A stretch of DNA of 64,000 nt from Pseudomonas rustica (GCF_018336155.1 NZ_JAGYHF010000009.1:62001-126000); one strand, 5' to 3'. Numbered from the stretch's first letter, positions 8,067-16,415 are shown. Made by a program: numbers and translations. Notes: generated from the letters alone by a model not told the origin.

Positions 8067-9233
8067 TTACAGCGGCAACCCGGCCTTCACGCGGTATTGG
8101 TTACGCACCGGCGTCGCATATTGCAGCACGAGATACGGACGATGCTCTGCAGGGCAAACATCCAGTCGGCTCTGCCATTCTTCCTGCGCCTTGGCCAGTT
8201 CATCCGCCGCAAACACCTCGGCAGCCTTCGGCACATTCAATTGCGGATCCGCATCAGCCCACTGCGCATACGCCAGGTAATGCACCGGGAACAACCGGTA
8301 GCCGCCGAGAATCTGCTTGTCCATCTCCACCGCCAATTGCTTGGTGTCTTCGAACAGCTCGGTGATCGGCGCAGCAAAGTTCACGTGCACGCGGCCCTTG
8401 TAGCCGGTGATGCCCTTGGCAATGCTCACGTCATCCTCGCCCGGCGCTTTCGCGTAGGTGCCGGTGGTGGCGCGGATGTACAGCTCGCGGGCCTTGGCCT
8501 GGTCGCACGGGTCGTATTCGTAACTGATCGACACCGGGGTGACGTTCAGTGAGCGAATGACTTCGCCGAACGGCTCATCCTTGCGGCTCATGTGGAACAT
8601 CTTGAGGATCGCCGACTCGGTGCGATCATCGCCATCCTTCGCCCGACCTTCAGCCTGCGCGATCCAGATCGACGCGCAATCATTGCGGATCGAGTGGTTG
8701 ATGTACGCCGACAACAGCTGATACGCGGCCATTTTCTCGCGACGGCCGGTGATCGAACGGTGAACGATGAAGCTCTTGTTCAGGCGCATCAGATCGCTGA
8801 CAAACGGCTTTTGCAGCAGGTTGTCACCGATGGCGATGCGCGGCGTCGGCAGGCCGGCGTGGTACACGGCGTAGTTGACGAAGGCCGGATCCATGACGAT
8901 GTCGCGGTGGTTGGCGATGAACAGATAGGCGCTGCCGGACTTGAATTGCTCGACACCGGTGTAGGTCACGCCGTCGGTGGCGCGCTCGATGGTGTGGTCG
9001 ACGTAGGACTCGACCTTGTCCTGCAACGTCGCCACCGAAGTCACGTCGGCGAACTCACGACGCAGCCGATGGGCTATAAGTGGTTTGAGCATCCAGCCGA
9101 AAGCACCGGCAAAACGCGGGAAGCGGAAGTGGGTGAGGATATCTAGAAACGCCTTGTCGCCGAGCAGTCTTGCCAGTACCACAGGTACTTCGCTGTCGTC
9201 GTAAGGTCGGATGGCATCGAATTCGCCCATCAT
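8067..9233 (-). CDS. PlsC-like 1-acyl-glycerol-3-phosphate acyltransferase family protein
   Basis: A 388-aa protein with the glycerolipid acyltransferase motif NHRDIVMD (an NHX4D box) at residues 108-115, inside LFIANHRDIVMDPAF. A downstream block WIAQAEGRAKDG fits the family's substrate-binding EGR motif (motif III). These motifs indicate acyl transfer to a phosphate- or lipid-linked acceptor. It is longer than classical PlsC (about 240 aa), with extra N- and C-terminal sequence and no clear multi-pass membrane region. The exact substrate cannot be read from sequence. Start ATG at 9233 has AAGAGAG upstream; MM at the start leaves a one-codon ambiguity. Confidence 0.82.
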   Translation of the reverse strand: MMGEFDAIRPYDDSEVPVVLARLLGDKAFLDILTHFRFPRFAGAFGWMLKPLIAHRLRREFADVTSVATLQDKVESYVDHTIERATDGVTYTGVEQFKSGSAYLFIANHRDIVMDPAFVNYAVYHAGLPTPRIAIGDNLLQKPFVSDLMRLNKSFIVHRSITGRREKMAAYQLLSAYINHSIRNDCASIWIAQAEGRAKDGDDRTESAILKMFHMSRKDEPFGEVIRSLNVTPVSISYEYDPCDQAKARELYIRATTGTYAKAPGEDDVSIAKGITGYKGRVHVNFAAPITELFEDTKQLAVEMDKQILGGYRLFPVHYLAYAQWADADPQLNVPKAAEVFAADELAKAQEEWQSRLDVCPAEHRPYLVLQYATPVRNQYRVKAGLPL

Positions 9234-9372
9234 GCTCTCTTGTTAGAAACGGCTAGGGTAAGTAAAGGTTTTGATCGAAAACCAACGGGGCACGGTCTGA
9301 AAAGTCAGCCGGACAAAAATAGCCCTGCAAATAGACCGGCGATTATACGCACAAGTCACTTGGGAGACCGCG

Positions 9373-9555
9373 ATGCTGGAGAGCGCACTGTACGAATGTC
9401 CGTATTGTGGTGAGCAAGTTGAAACGACGGTGGATCTGTCCGGCGGTGATCAGACCTACATTGAGGACTGTCAGGTGTGTTGCCGGCCGATCACGTTTGT
9501 CTTGCAGGTACACGGAGAGGATTGGTTTCTGGAAGTCTTCAGCGAAAACGAGTGA
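9373..9555 (+). CDS. CPXCG-motif cysteine-rich zinc-ribbon protein
   Basis: A 60-aa protein with CPYC at residues 9-12 and a second CQVCC cluster at about 33-37, the pattern of the small CPXCG family, so a single structural zinc site is likely. It is the first of two small genes (9 bp before the next start) and probably cotranscribed with the DUF2007 gene. No biochemical role is established for the family. Confidence 0.85.
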   Translation: MLESALYECPYCGEQVETTVDLSGGDQTYIEDCQVCCRPITFVLQVHGEDWFLEVFSENE

Positions 9556-9564
9556 GGCGCGCCC

Positions 9565-9825
9565 ATGCAGCGAATCTACGAGCCGGAAAACCTGATGGAA
9601 GGCGAAATGCTCAAGGGCATGCTCGCCAGCGAAGGCATTGAGGCGCACCTGGTTGGCCGCGATTTGCTCGGCGGCACCGGTGAATTGCCGATCTTCGGCT
9701 TGCTCGGGCTGTCGGTCGACAACGACCAGGCCGAATACGCCCGCGAGCTAATCACCGCGTACAATGCCGCGCTGCCGCTGCCCGGCGACGAACCGGAGAG
9801 CTTCCCCGGGACGCTGGTCTGTTAG
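9565..9825 (+). CDS. DUF2007-family protein (putative signal-transducing protein)
   Basis: An 86-aa protein with the typical DUF2007 arrangement: RIYEPENLMEGEMLKGMLASEG at the start (a helix presenting conserved E and G) and LSVDNDQAEYARELI near residue 51-65. DUF2007 domains have a PII-like/ferredoxin-like fold and are often next to zinc-ribbon proteins, as here. The start is ATG 9565 after GAGGCGCGCCC. Function unknown. Confidence 0.82.
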   Translation: MQRIYEPENLMEGEMLKGMLASEGIEAHLVGRDLLGGTGELPIFGLLGLSVDNDQAEYARELITAYNAALPLPGDEPESFPGTLVC

Positions 9826-9860
9826 GCTGACGATCGTTTTATTTAGAGTCTTGTTGCCCC

Positions 9861-10484
9861 ATGTGTGGACGTTATGCCCTGTTTCGCTGGAACCGCGACT
9901 TTGCGACCCTGCCAGGTTTTCCCGCCGATCAACAGGCGCAGTGGAACATTTCCCCCAACGATTCGGTGTTGATGCTGCGTGCCGGTGACGCCGGCGAACG
10001 CACGCTGGCCCGCGCCCGCTGGGGGCTGACGCCGCCGTGGCTGACCGACCTGTCGAAAACACCGGCGCATGCCCGCGCGGAAACCGTGGCCGAACAGCCG
10101 ATGTTCCGTGAGGCGCTGCGTCAGCGTCGCTGCCTGCTGCCGGCGAATGGTTTTTACGAATGGCGCGGCACTCAGCGCAAACGCCCGTACTGGCTGACGC
10201 CGGGGGAGGGCGCGTCGCTGTTTTTCGCGGCAATCTGGGAAGCGTATCCGGTGCAGGAACAGGTCTGGTTGAGCACGGCGGTGATTACGCAGTCGGCGTC
10301 GAGTCAGCGCCGACCGTTGATTCTGGATGAGGCGGGGCAGGCGGCGTGGCTGGATCCCAAGACGCCGTTGCATGTGTTGCAGGCGTTGCTGGCCAGTGAG
10401 CCGGCGGTGTTGCGGGAGCGGGTGTTGGCGAATCTGATCAATGATCCGAAGCTCAATGGGCCGGAGTGTTTGACCCCGGGTTAG
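9861..10484 (+). CDS. SRAP-domain protein (YedK/HMCES family), altered active site
   Basis: A 207-aa protein of the SOS-response-associated peptidase family, which covalently caps abasic sites in single-stranded DNA through Cys2. The MCGRYAL start with Cys2 is intact, as are RARWGLTPPW (residues 51-60) and PANGFYEW with the catalytic-type Glu100. Two other residues that line the active site in E. coli YedK (an Asn before ARxET and a His before RMP) are not in place: the aligned positions read AHARAET (His70) and SQRRP (149-152). Other pseudomonads may share this variant. Whether it still forms stable DNA-protein crosslinks is open. Confidence 0.87.
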   Translation: MCGRYALFRWNRDFATLPGFPADQQAQWNISPNDSVLMLRAGDAGERTLARARWGLTPPWLTDLSKTPAHARAETVAEQPMFREALRQRRCLLPANGFYEWRGTQRKRPYWLTPGEGASLFFAAIWEAYPVQEQVWLSTAVITQSASSQRRPLILDEAGQAAWLDPKTPLHVLQALLASEPAVLRERVLANLINDPKLNGPECLTPG

Positions 10485-10501
10485 GGCGGTTTGGATCAAG
10501 A

Positions 10502-10681
10502 GCCCCTCACCCTAGCCCTCTCCCGGGGGGAGAGGGGACTGATCGGGGGATATTGACGCGATGCACCGACCTGAACCTTCTGTTTTGAATCCATAATCGC
10601 CACGCTTTCTCAGGTCGATGTATGGCGCAAGACAACTCGGTCAGTCCCCTCTCCCTCCGGGAGAGGGCTAGGGTGAGGGGC
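10502..10681. repeat. Intergenic repeat family D, copy 2
   Basis: Left arm GCCCCTCACCCTAGCCCTCT and right arm GAGAGGGCTAGGGTGAGGGG are inverted repeats of each other. The interior shares CAGGTCGATGTA and CTCGGTCAGTCCCCTCTCCC with copy 1 at 7078-7241. It fills most of the 305-bp gap between the SRAP gene and the M48 protease; the rest holds the protease promoter (a TACAAT hexamer at 10742-10747). Confidence 0.88.
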
Positions 10682-10789
10682 TTTTGAACTGTGGGACATG
10701 TCTGAAAGTCACTGCAACACGTCCGTTGTATCTGGCGTCGATACAATTACCCGCCTAGGATACCCGGCAGGTTTTCAGGGAGCTTTTGA

Positions 10790-11608
10790 ATGAACAAGAC
10801 ATTGGTTGTAAGTGCACTGTGCGCAGCGTTGTTGCTGGCCGGTTGTCAGTCGGTCAACACCACCAGCGGCGGCGCCGTGGGTGTAGAGCGCAAGCAGTAC
10901 ATGTTCAGCATGCTGTCCTCGCAAGAGGTCGACCAGATGTATGCCCAGTCGTATCAGAAGACCGTCGGCGAAGCGTCCACCAAAGGTGTGCTGGACAAGA
11001 CCAGCAGCGACGCCAAACGCGTTCAGGCGATCGCCGACCGTTTGATCGCTCAGGCGCCGAACTTCCGCCCCGATGCGGCGCAATGGAAATGGGAAGTCAA
11101 TCTGATCAAGAGTGATGAGCTCAACGCCAACTGTGGTCCTGGCGGCAAGATCATTTTCTACACCGGGCTGATCGACAGCCTGAAACTCACCGACGATGAA
11201 ATCGCTGCTGTCATGGGCCATGAAATTGCCCACGCCTTGCGCGAGCATGGCCGTGAAGCGATGTCCAAGGCGTACGGGATTGAAATGGCCAAGCAGGGCG
11301 CGGGTGCGTTGCTCGGTCTGGGGCAGGACAGCCTGGCGCTGGCCGACACCGTGGCCAACTACGGCATGACGCTGCCGAACAGCCGCGCCAACGAAAACGA
11401 GGCCGACCTGATTGGCCTGGAACTGGCCGCCCGCGCCGGCTACAACCCGAATGCCGCGATCACCCTGTGGGACAAGATGAGCAAGGCCTCGGAAGGTTCA
11501 CCACCGGAATTCATGAGCACTCACCCGGCATCGGCTAGCCGGATTGCTTCGTTGCAGGCAGCGATTCCAAAGGTCATGCCGCTGTACGAACAAGCCCCGA
11601 AGTCCTGA
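10790..11608 (+). CDS. M48-family metalloprotease lipoprotein
   Basis: A 272-aa zinc metalloprotease anchored by lipid. Signal peptide with lipobox LAGC (Cys19), zinc-binding HEIAH at residues 144-148 and the third-ligand motif NEADLIG at 203-209 (Glu204). This layout matches the LoiP/YcaL type of periplasmic M48 proteases involved in envelope protein quality control. Start ATG 10790 after GGGAGC. Alone on its strand, followed by a family C repeat rather than a clear terminator. Confident in class; substrate unknown. Confidence 0.93.
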   Translation: MNKTLVVSALCAALLLAGCQSVNTTSGGAVGVERKQYMFSMLSSQEVDQMYAQSYQKTVGEASTKGVLDKTSSDAKRVQAIADRLIAQAPNFRPDAAQWKWEVNLIKSDELNANCGPGGKIIFYTGLIDSLKLTDDEIAAVMGHEIAHALREHGREAMSKAYGIEMAKQGAGALLGLGQDSLALADTVANYGMTLPNSRANENEADLIGLELAARAGYNPNAAITLWDKMSKASEGSPPEFMSTHPASASRIASLQAAIPKVMPLYEQAPKS

Positions 11609-11614
11609 GTCGGT

Positions 11615-11719
11615 GATCGTTCCCACGCTCTGCGTGGGAATGCCTCAAGGGACGCTCCGCGTTCCAATGGGACGCAGAGCGTCCCCGGCTGCATTCCCAC
11701 GCAGAGCGTGGGAACGATC
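11615..11719. repeat. Palindromic repeat family C, copy 1 (GATCGTTCCCACGCTCTGCGTGGGAATGC)
   Basis: Ends GATCGTTCCCACGCTCTGCG and CGCAGAGCGTGGGAACGATC are exact inverted repeats; inner palindromes GACGCTCCGCGTTCC / GGACGCAGAGCGTCC add further stems. About 105 bp in total. Related copies: 32255-32366 (complete) and 34669-34722 (half). Confidence 0.9.
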
Positions 11720-11731
11720 CTTCTCTCAGGG

Positions 11732-12316
11732 TTAAACCCAACCACTGCTCTGCATCGCTTTGTACACCGCGACAATTGCCAGAATCATGAACGCCGAAGC
11801 CGCGAGGCGACGGATCAGGGTCAGTGGCAATTTGTCGGCGGCAAAGTTACCGGCCAATACCACCGGCACGTTGGCAATCAACATGCCCGCCGTCGTCCCG
11901 ATAATCACCAGCCACAAGTCAGGGTATTGCGCGGCCAGCATCACCGTCGCGACCTGAGTCTTGTCGCCCATTTCAGCCAGGAAGAACGCAATCAGCGTGG
12001 TCAGGAACGGCCCGAACTTGCGTGCCGTGCTGCTTTCATCGTCGTCCATTTTGTCTGGCACCAACGTCCACAGCGCCGTGGCCGTGAAGCTCGCGGCGAG
12101 GATCCAGTGCAGCGTCGCATTCGAGAAGAAACTGCCGAACCAGGCGCCTACCGCACCGGCTGCTGCGTGGTTGGCCAGGGTCGCGGCGACAATACCGGCA
12201 ATGATCGGCCAGGGTTTGCGGAAGCGAGCGGCGAGAATCAGCGCGAGCAGTTGCGTCTTGTCGCCGATTTCGGCCAAGGCAACGATTGCGGTGGGAACGA
12301 GTAACGAGTCCAGCAT
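11732..12316 (-). CDS. TMEM165/GDT1 (UPF0016) family manganese exporter
   Basis: A 194-aa inner-membrane protein with six predicted helices in two repeats, each carrying the family signature E-x-G-D-K-T (EIGDKT at 16-21 and EMGDKT at 115-120). Members export Mn2+ (MneA/MneP types) or move Ca2+/Mn2+. The start chosen, ATG at 12316, has TAGGA 10 bp upstream; longer frames run into the riboswitch leader and are rejected. The upstream Mn2+-sensing yybP-ykoY riboswitch strongly supports manganese export as the role and manganese induction as the control. Confidence 0.92.
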   Translation of the reverse strand: MLDSLLVPTAIVALAEIGDKTQLLALILAARFRKPWPIIAGIVAATLANHAAAGAVGAWFGSFFSNATLHWILAASFTATALWTLVPDKMDDDESSTARKFGPFLTTLIAFFLAEMGDKTQVATVMLAAQYPDLWLVIIGTTAGMLIANVPVVLAGNFAADKLPLTLIRRLAASAFMILAIVAVYKAMQSSGWV

Positions 12317-12347
12317 CAGGATTTTCCTAAGGGGCGGGTCGACACGG

Positions 12348-12396
12348 CTATGACACGTACAGCCTTCCCGCCCCGGGTAAGGTGTGCGTGTCATAG
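12348..12396 (-). promoter_or_regulatory. Alternative hairpin of the riboswitch expression platform
   Basis: On the transcript strand, CTATGACACG's partner is an exact 10-bp inverted repeat (12387-12396 with 12348-12357). The upstream arm contains most of the 3' strand of the aptamer P1 helix, so this hairpin and P1 cannot form together. There is no strong U-tract after it, so control may be translational or involve Rho. Confidence 0.6.
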
Positions 12397-12522
12397 GTCT
12401 TGTCAAACCCTGCGATCCGTCTGATGCGGACGCTTGGGTCGCATACGCCATGATCTGAGGATCAAGTATGTTGACGTATGCCGGACGAGCATGGCGCTCG
12501 TGGGAGACTACTCCCCTAGGAC
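12390..12522 (-). ncRNA. yybP-ykoY manganese riboswitch
   Basis: Read on the minus strand, the leader contains the family's conserved elements: TAGGGGAGTAG at its 5' side and CAAGACCTATGAC at its 3' side. GTCCTAGG (12522-12515) pairs with CCTATGAC (12397-12390) to form P1 with one mismatch. Internal segments GCATACGTCAACATAC and GCGACCCAAGCGTC can form the other two arms. These aptamers bind Mn2+ and switch on exporters; the gene it precedes is a GDT1-type transporter. A weak promoter must lie in the short gap to rsmC (12523-12579). Confidence 0.88.
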
Positions 12523-12579
12523 GGAGCGGATTCTGCCTAGGCAAATCCGATTGAGCAAGCCTCTTTTTTGAAAGAAGTT

Positions 12580-13578
12580 CTAGCCGCGCTTGGCCCGGTA
12601 AATCCGGAAGCCATTGCCTTCGGCCTTGATCGCGCACACGCCCAGATGCTCTTCGATCAGCGGCTGATACTTGAGGAAGCTGTTCGCGACCAAGCGCAGT
12701 TCGCCACCGTTTTTCAGATGTTTGGCCGCTTTTCGCAGCAAGTTTTCGGTAGCGAAATAATCGGTGTGCACGCCGACATGGAACGGCGGATTGCTCAAAA
12801 TTGCGCTCAAACCCATCGGCGCCGCATCGATGCCATCGCCCGTCAGCACCTCGGCCTCCAGGCCGTTAGCGGCCAATGTCAGACGACTGCTGGCAGCGGC
12901 AAACGCGTCGACATCAAGCAGCGTCACCTGATTGTGCGGATAGCGACGCTTCACCGCCGCGCCCAACACACCCGCGCCACAACCGAAGTCGAGCAGATGG
13001 CCACTCGGCAATTTGTCCAGATGTTCCAGCAGCAGGGCGCTGCCGCGATCAAGACGACCGTGGCTGAACACGCCCGGCAGGCTGATCACTTTCAACGGGC
13101 CTTCGGCCAGCGGCAATTCATAAGTCTGCGCGAGGCTTTCCAGCGATTTCGTTTCTGGCGCGTTGGCCACGGTGACTTGCCAGAGCTGGCAGTGACGCGC
13201 GCTGTCGAGTTTGCGCGGCTTGCCGAACGGATTGAGCTGTTTCGACGCACCTTCGATGCCGCTGCGTTTTTCCCCGACCAGAAACACTTCTCGACCGGCC
13301 AGACGCGAGGCCACGGCGTTGAGGATGTAATCGGTCAGATCCTTGGACTTGGGCAAGAACACCACAGCGCTATCAAACTCACGCTCCGGAACATTCACGC
13401 CGAAATGGCTGCGACCTTCGAAGCGAGCGTCCAGCGCCGCTTGATCGCCGGCATGCCAGCACCAGCCGAAGGCGTTGGGCAAGCGCCCGAGCAGATCATC
13501 GGCGGGCAAACCGGCCAACAACAACGAACCTTGAAACAACTCGGGCTGACGAAGCAGTACTTCACTGCGCGGATCCAT
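12580..13578 (-). CDS. rsmC: 16S rRNA (guanine-N2)-methyltransferase, RsmC type
   Basis: SAM-dependent methyltransferase modifying 16S rRNA G1207. The 332-aa protein has the two-domain layout of RsmC: an N-terminal degenerate methyltransferase-like half and a C-terminal catalytic half with SAM motif LDFGCGAGVLG at residues 196-206 and the catalytic NPPFH at 263-267. The NPPFH form separates guanine-N2 rRNA methylases from DNA adenine methylases. It lies 32 bp downstream of hprA on the same strand and may be cotranscribed with it. RlmG is a close paralogue; length and the local gene order favour RsmC. Confidence 0.88.
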   Translation of the reverse strand: MDPRSEVLLRQPELFQGSLLLAGLPADDLLGRLPNAFGWCWHAGDQAALDARFEGRSHFGVNVPEREFDSAVVFLPKSKDLTDYILNAVASRLAGREVFLVGEKRSGIEGASKQLNPFGKPRKLDSARHCQLWQVTVANAPETKSLESLAQTYELPLAEGPLKVISLPGVFSHGRLDRGSALLLEHLDKLPSGHLLDFGCGAGVLGAAVKRRYPHNQVTLLDVDAFAAASSRLTLAANGLEAEVLTGDGIDAAPMGLSAILSNPPFHVGVHTDYFATENLLRKAAKHLKNGGELRLVANSFLKYQPLIEEHLGVCAIKAEGNGFRIYRAKRG

Positions 13579-13610
13579 AACTGCTCCTCAAAAAAAAGTG
13601 CCGCAGTTTA

Positions 13611-14576
13611 TCAACTGACGACCCGCAGCGCCTTACCGCTGAAGAACGCCTGAGCGTTTTCGGTCAATTGACCGACGATTCGCTGGCGCGCTTCAACACT
13701 GCCCCAAGCGTTATGCGGCGTGACGATCAGACGTGGAATGTCGGCGGCCAGCAGCGGATTGCCTTGAGTCGGCGGCTCGACGCTCAACACATCCGTCGCC
13801 GCGCCGCCAAGGTGGCCATTACGCAGCGCATCGGCCAACGCCTGTTCATCGATCAAACCGCCACGCGCGGTGTTGACCACGAAGGCGCCGGGTTTCATCG
13901 ACGCCAGTTCGCGGGCACCGATGAAGTGGCGGGTGTGTTCGTTGAGCGGGCAGTGCAGGGTGAGGGCGTCGATTTGCGGCAGCAGTTCCTCCAGCGGCAG
14001 ACGATCCGGGCGGGCAGGGCGCCCGGGGATCTGTCCGAGCAAAACGCGCATGCCGAAGGCTTCGGCCAGTCGCGCCACCGCGCCACCGAGTTCGCCGTGA
14101 CCGAGCAAACCCAGGGTTTTGCCTTCCAGTTCAACAATCGGATAGTCGAGCAGGCAGAACTGTTTCGCCTGCTGCCAGCGACCTTCGCCGACGGCTTTCT
14201 GATAATCGGCCAGACGCGTGGCGAGGTTGAGCAGCAGCATGATCGTGTGTTGCGCCACCGACGGCGTGCCGTAACCCTGACAGTTGCACACGGTGATGCC
14301 GTGAGCGCGGGCGGCGGCGAGGTCGACGTTGTTGGTGCCGGTGGCGGTGATCAGGATCAGCTGCAAATCGGGGTTGGCGGCCATCGCGGCGGCGTCGATC
14401 AGGATCTTGTTGGAAATGGCCACGGTGGCGCCTTGCAGGCGTTCGCTGACTTGCTCGGGCAGGGTCTGGGCGAACAGTTGCAGATCGCTGAAACACTCGC
14501 GCAACGGACTGAGGTCGAGGTCGCCAAGATCGAGCGACGGGTGATCAAGGAATACGGCGCGGCGCGTGTTCGTCAT
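13611..14576 (-). CDS. hprA: D-2-hydroxyacid dehydrogenase (glycerate dehydrogenase/hydroxypyruvate reductase)
   Basis: NAD(P)H-dependent reduction of hydroxypyruvate or glyoxylate, or the reverse oxidation of D-glycerate. 321 aa with the Rossmann motif GLLGHGELGG at residues 156-165 and the catalytic set Arg238 (in NTARGG, 235-240), Glu267 and His288 (PHNAW). The ATG at 14576 has AAAGG 8 bp upstream; a TTG one codon earlier is unlikely. The family is broad; the hprA label follows overall likeness and its neighbour rsmC, an arrangement I recall from PAO1 (PA4626-PA4627). Confidence 0.85.
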   Translation of the reverse strand: MTNTRRAVFLDHPSLDLGDLDLSPLRECFSDLQLFAQTLPEQVSERLQGATVAISNKILIDAAAMAANPDLQLILITATGTNNVDLAAARAHGITVCNCQGYGTPSVAQHTIMLLLNLATRLADYQKAVGEGRWQQAKQFCLLDYPIVELEGKTLGLLGHGELGGAVARLAEAFGMRVLLGQIPGRPARPDRLPLEELLPQIDALTLHCPLNEHTRHFIGARELASMKPGAFVVNTARGGLIDEQALADALRNGHLGGAATDVLSVEPPTQGNPLLAADIPRLIVTPHNAWGSVEARQRIVGQLTENAQAFFSGKALRVVS

Positions 14577-14672
14577 CAACTGTACCTTTTAGGCTTTGAG
14601 CGTTGGGCGTAATCTGCCGAGCCTACCAGATGAAACAATTGGTTACTCAGTGCCATAGGTACTCGCAATACC

Positions 14673-14761
14673 TGTGGGAGCGGGCTTGCTCGCGAAGGGG
14701 GCGTGTCAGGCGAATAGAGTTTGCCTGACACCCCGCATTCGCGAGCAAGCCCGCTCCCACA
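14673..14761. repeat. REP pair, family A
   Basis: TGTGGGAGCGGGCTTGCTCG and its inverse around a spacer that itself contains an inverted repeat (TGTCAGGC / GCCTGACA). Lies between the divergent hprA and LysE genes. Confidence 0.92.
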
Positions 14762-14818
14762 AGGAGCCGCATCTATACAGTGAATCCAATTTGCCTGATC
14801 AATTTCAGAGGAGCCCCC

Positions 14819-15448
14819 ATGTACTGGACCGAGTTCTTGACCGTTGCACTGATCCACCTGCTGGCCGTCGCCAGCCCCGGCCCGGACTTCGCCGTGGTGG
14901 TGCGCGAAAGCGTGACCCACGGGCGTCGCGCCGGTACCTGGACGGCACTCGGTGTCGGTACGGCGATTTTCCTCCACGTCGGTTATTCGTTGCTCGGCAT
15001 CGGCCTGATCGTGTCGCAATCGATCGTGCTGTTTAACGCGTTGAAATGGGCGGCGGCGGCTTATCTGCTGTACATCGGCTTCAAGGCCTTGCGCGCGCAA
15101 CCGGCGAAAACCGTCACCGACGATCTGCACAAAGAAGCCGGCGTACGCACGGCTCGCGGCGCGTTCACTTCAGGTTTCGTGACCAATGGCCTCAACCCGA
15201 AAGCCACGCTGTTCTTCCTGTCGCTGTTCACCGTGGTGATCAACCCGCACACGCCGCTGTCGGTGCAGGCCGGTTACGGGATTTATCTGGCGGTCGCGAC
15301 GGCCGTGTGGTTTTGCCTGGTGGCGATGCTGTTCAGCCAACAACGTGTACGCGCCGGTTTTGCCCGTATGGGCCACTGGTTTGACCGCACCATGGGCGCG
15401 GTGCTGATTGCTCTCGGCGTGAAAATCGCGTTTACCGAGATGCATTGA
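14819..15448 (+). CDS. LysE-family amino-acid/metabolite exporter
   Basis: A 209-aa inner-membrane protein with six hydrophobic segments and the LysE/RhtB signature ASPGPDFAVVVRESVTHGRR near residue 18-37, plus GFVTNGLNPKATLFFLSLF around 120. Members export amino acids (Lys, Thr, homoserine) or similar small molecules. The start at 14819 has AGAGGAG 6 bp upstream; the longer frame from 14780 has no such site. Flanked on both sides by family A REPs. Substrate not determinable. Confidence 0.88.
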   Translation: MYWTEFLTVALIHLLAVASPGPDFAVVVRESVTHGRRAGTWTALGVGTAIFLHVGYSLLGIGLIVSQSIVLFNALKWAAAAYLLYIGFKALRAQPAKTVTDDLHKEAGVRTARGAFTSGFVTNGLNPKATLFFLSLFTVVINPHTPLSVQAGYGIYLAVATAVWFCLVAMLFSQQRVRAGFARMGHWFDRTMGAVLIALGVKIAFTEMH

Positions 15449-15470
15449 TTGCAGAAACACCATTCAAAAC

Positions 15471-15560
15471 TGTGGGAGCGAGCTTGCTCGCGAAGGCGTC
15501 GGATCAGTCGATATCACAGATGACTGGAAGATTGCTTTCGCGAGCAGGCTCGCTCCCACA
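15471..15560. repeat. REP pair, family A
   Basis: TGTGGGAGCGAGCTTGCTCG facing CGAGCAGGCTCGCTCCCACA, a compensated variant (GAGC instead of GGGC) of the family A palindrome. Between the convergent LysE and AraC genes. Confidence 0.9.
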
Positions 15561-15565
15561 GGGTC

Positions 15566-16330
15566 TTACACAAGCTCGCTGAGTTTGCTCAGGTTGTTGA
15601 GGTAATCACGGGGATTTTCCCCAAGTAAACGGCGAAACATCGCGCTGAACGCCCGCGCGCTGCCGTAACCCAGATCCCGCGCCACACGCTGCACGCTGTC
15701 CCCGGCGAGCAGACGTGGCAGGGCTTCCATCAGGCGCAGTTGCTGGCGCCAGGCGTTGAAACTCATCTGCAACTGTTGCTGAAACAGCCGTGCCAACGTC
15801 CGTGAGCTGGCGCCGACCTGCTGCGCCCAGTCTTCCAGGGTATTGGCATGATCGGGGGTGTGCAGCAGTGCCAGACAGATGTTTTGCAGACGCCGGTCGC
15901 TGGGCATCGGGATGTGCAGCGGCAGGTTTTCCAGACTGGCGAGTTCTTCCAGCATCAACTGCTGAATCAGCGGGTTGTCGGCGTGCGGCGGCCCTTGCAC
16001 GGCACGCAGAATCAGCTCGCGCAGCAACGGTGTCACCGCCAATACGCAGCACTGTTGCAGGCTGGCGGGTGACAATTCTGGCGCGATGAACAGCGAGCGC
16101 ATCTGCACATCGCCGCTCATGAAAATCTCGTGCGCCACCTCGGGTGGAATCCACACCGCGCGACTCGGCGGAATCACCCACGCACCCGATTCCGTGACCA
16201 CGCGCATGATCCCGCTGACCGCGTACAACAACTGCGCCTCGCGATGCAGGTGGAGCGGCTGGTGGGCGCCGTCCAGATAATCCCGGGGGTAGGCACTCAC
16301 CGGGCCGTGTTCGAAATGGCTGATCAACAT
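15566..16330 (-). CDS. AraC-family transcriptional regulator
   Basis: A 254-aa regulator: N-terminal cupin-like sensor (HLHREAQLLYAVSG, then WVIPPSRAVWIPPEVAHE) and C-terminal double helix-turn-helix ending VARDLGYGSARAFSAMFRRLLGENPRDY. The start at 16330 is chosen because the longer frame (to 16417) would run over the divergent transporter's start codon; the ribosome site is weak. The HTH is a good match to the RhaS/NimR-like AraC subgroup that controls an adjacent divergent exporter, so it probably regulates the MFS gene next door. Confidence 0.87.
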   Translation of the reverse strand: MLISHFEHGPVSAYPRDYLDGAHQPLHLHREAQLLYAVSGIMRVVTESGAWVIPPSRAVWIPPEVAHEIFMSGDVQMRSLFIAPELSPASLQQCCVLAVTPLLRELILRAVQGPPHADNPLIQQLMLEELASLENLPLHIPMPSDRRLQNICLALLHTPDHANTLEDWAQQVGASSRTLARLFQQQLQMSFNAWRQQLRLMEALPRLLAGDSVQRVARDLGYGSARAFSAMFRRLLGENPRDYLNNLSKLSELV

Positions 16331-16415
16331 GTCTGATTCGATGACTTGCTTGGCAGGAATGCGCTTTACGGCCAACCTAGCATAAACGGCACACAACAAC
16401 GTAAAGCGTGCCGCC

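Noticed and set aside
12317..12637. Longer N-terminus for the GDT1-type protein
   Set aside because: The extension is translated riboswitch leader; the ATG at 12316 has its own ribosome site and gives the normal length.
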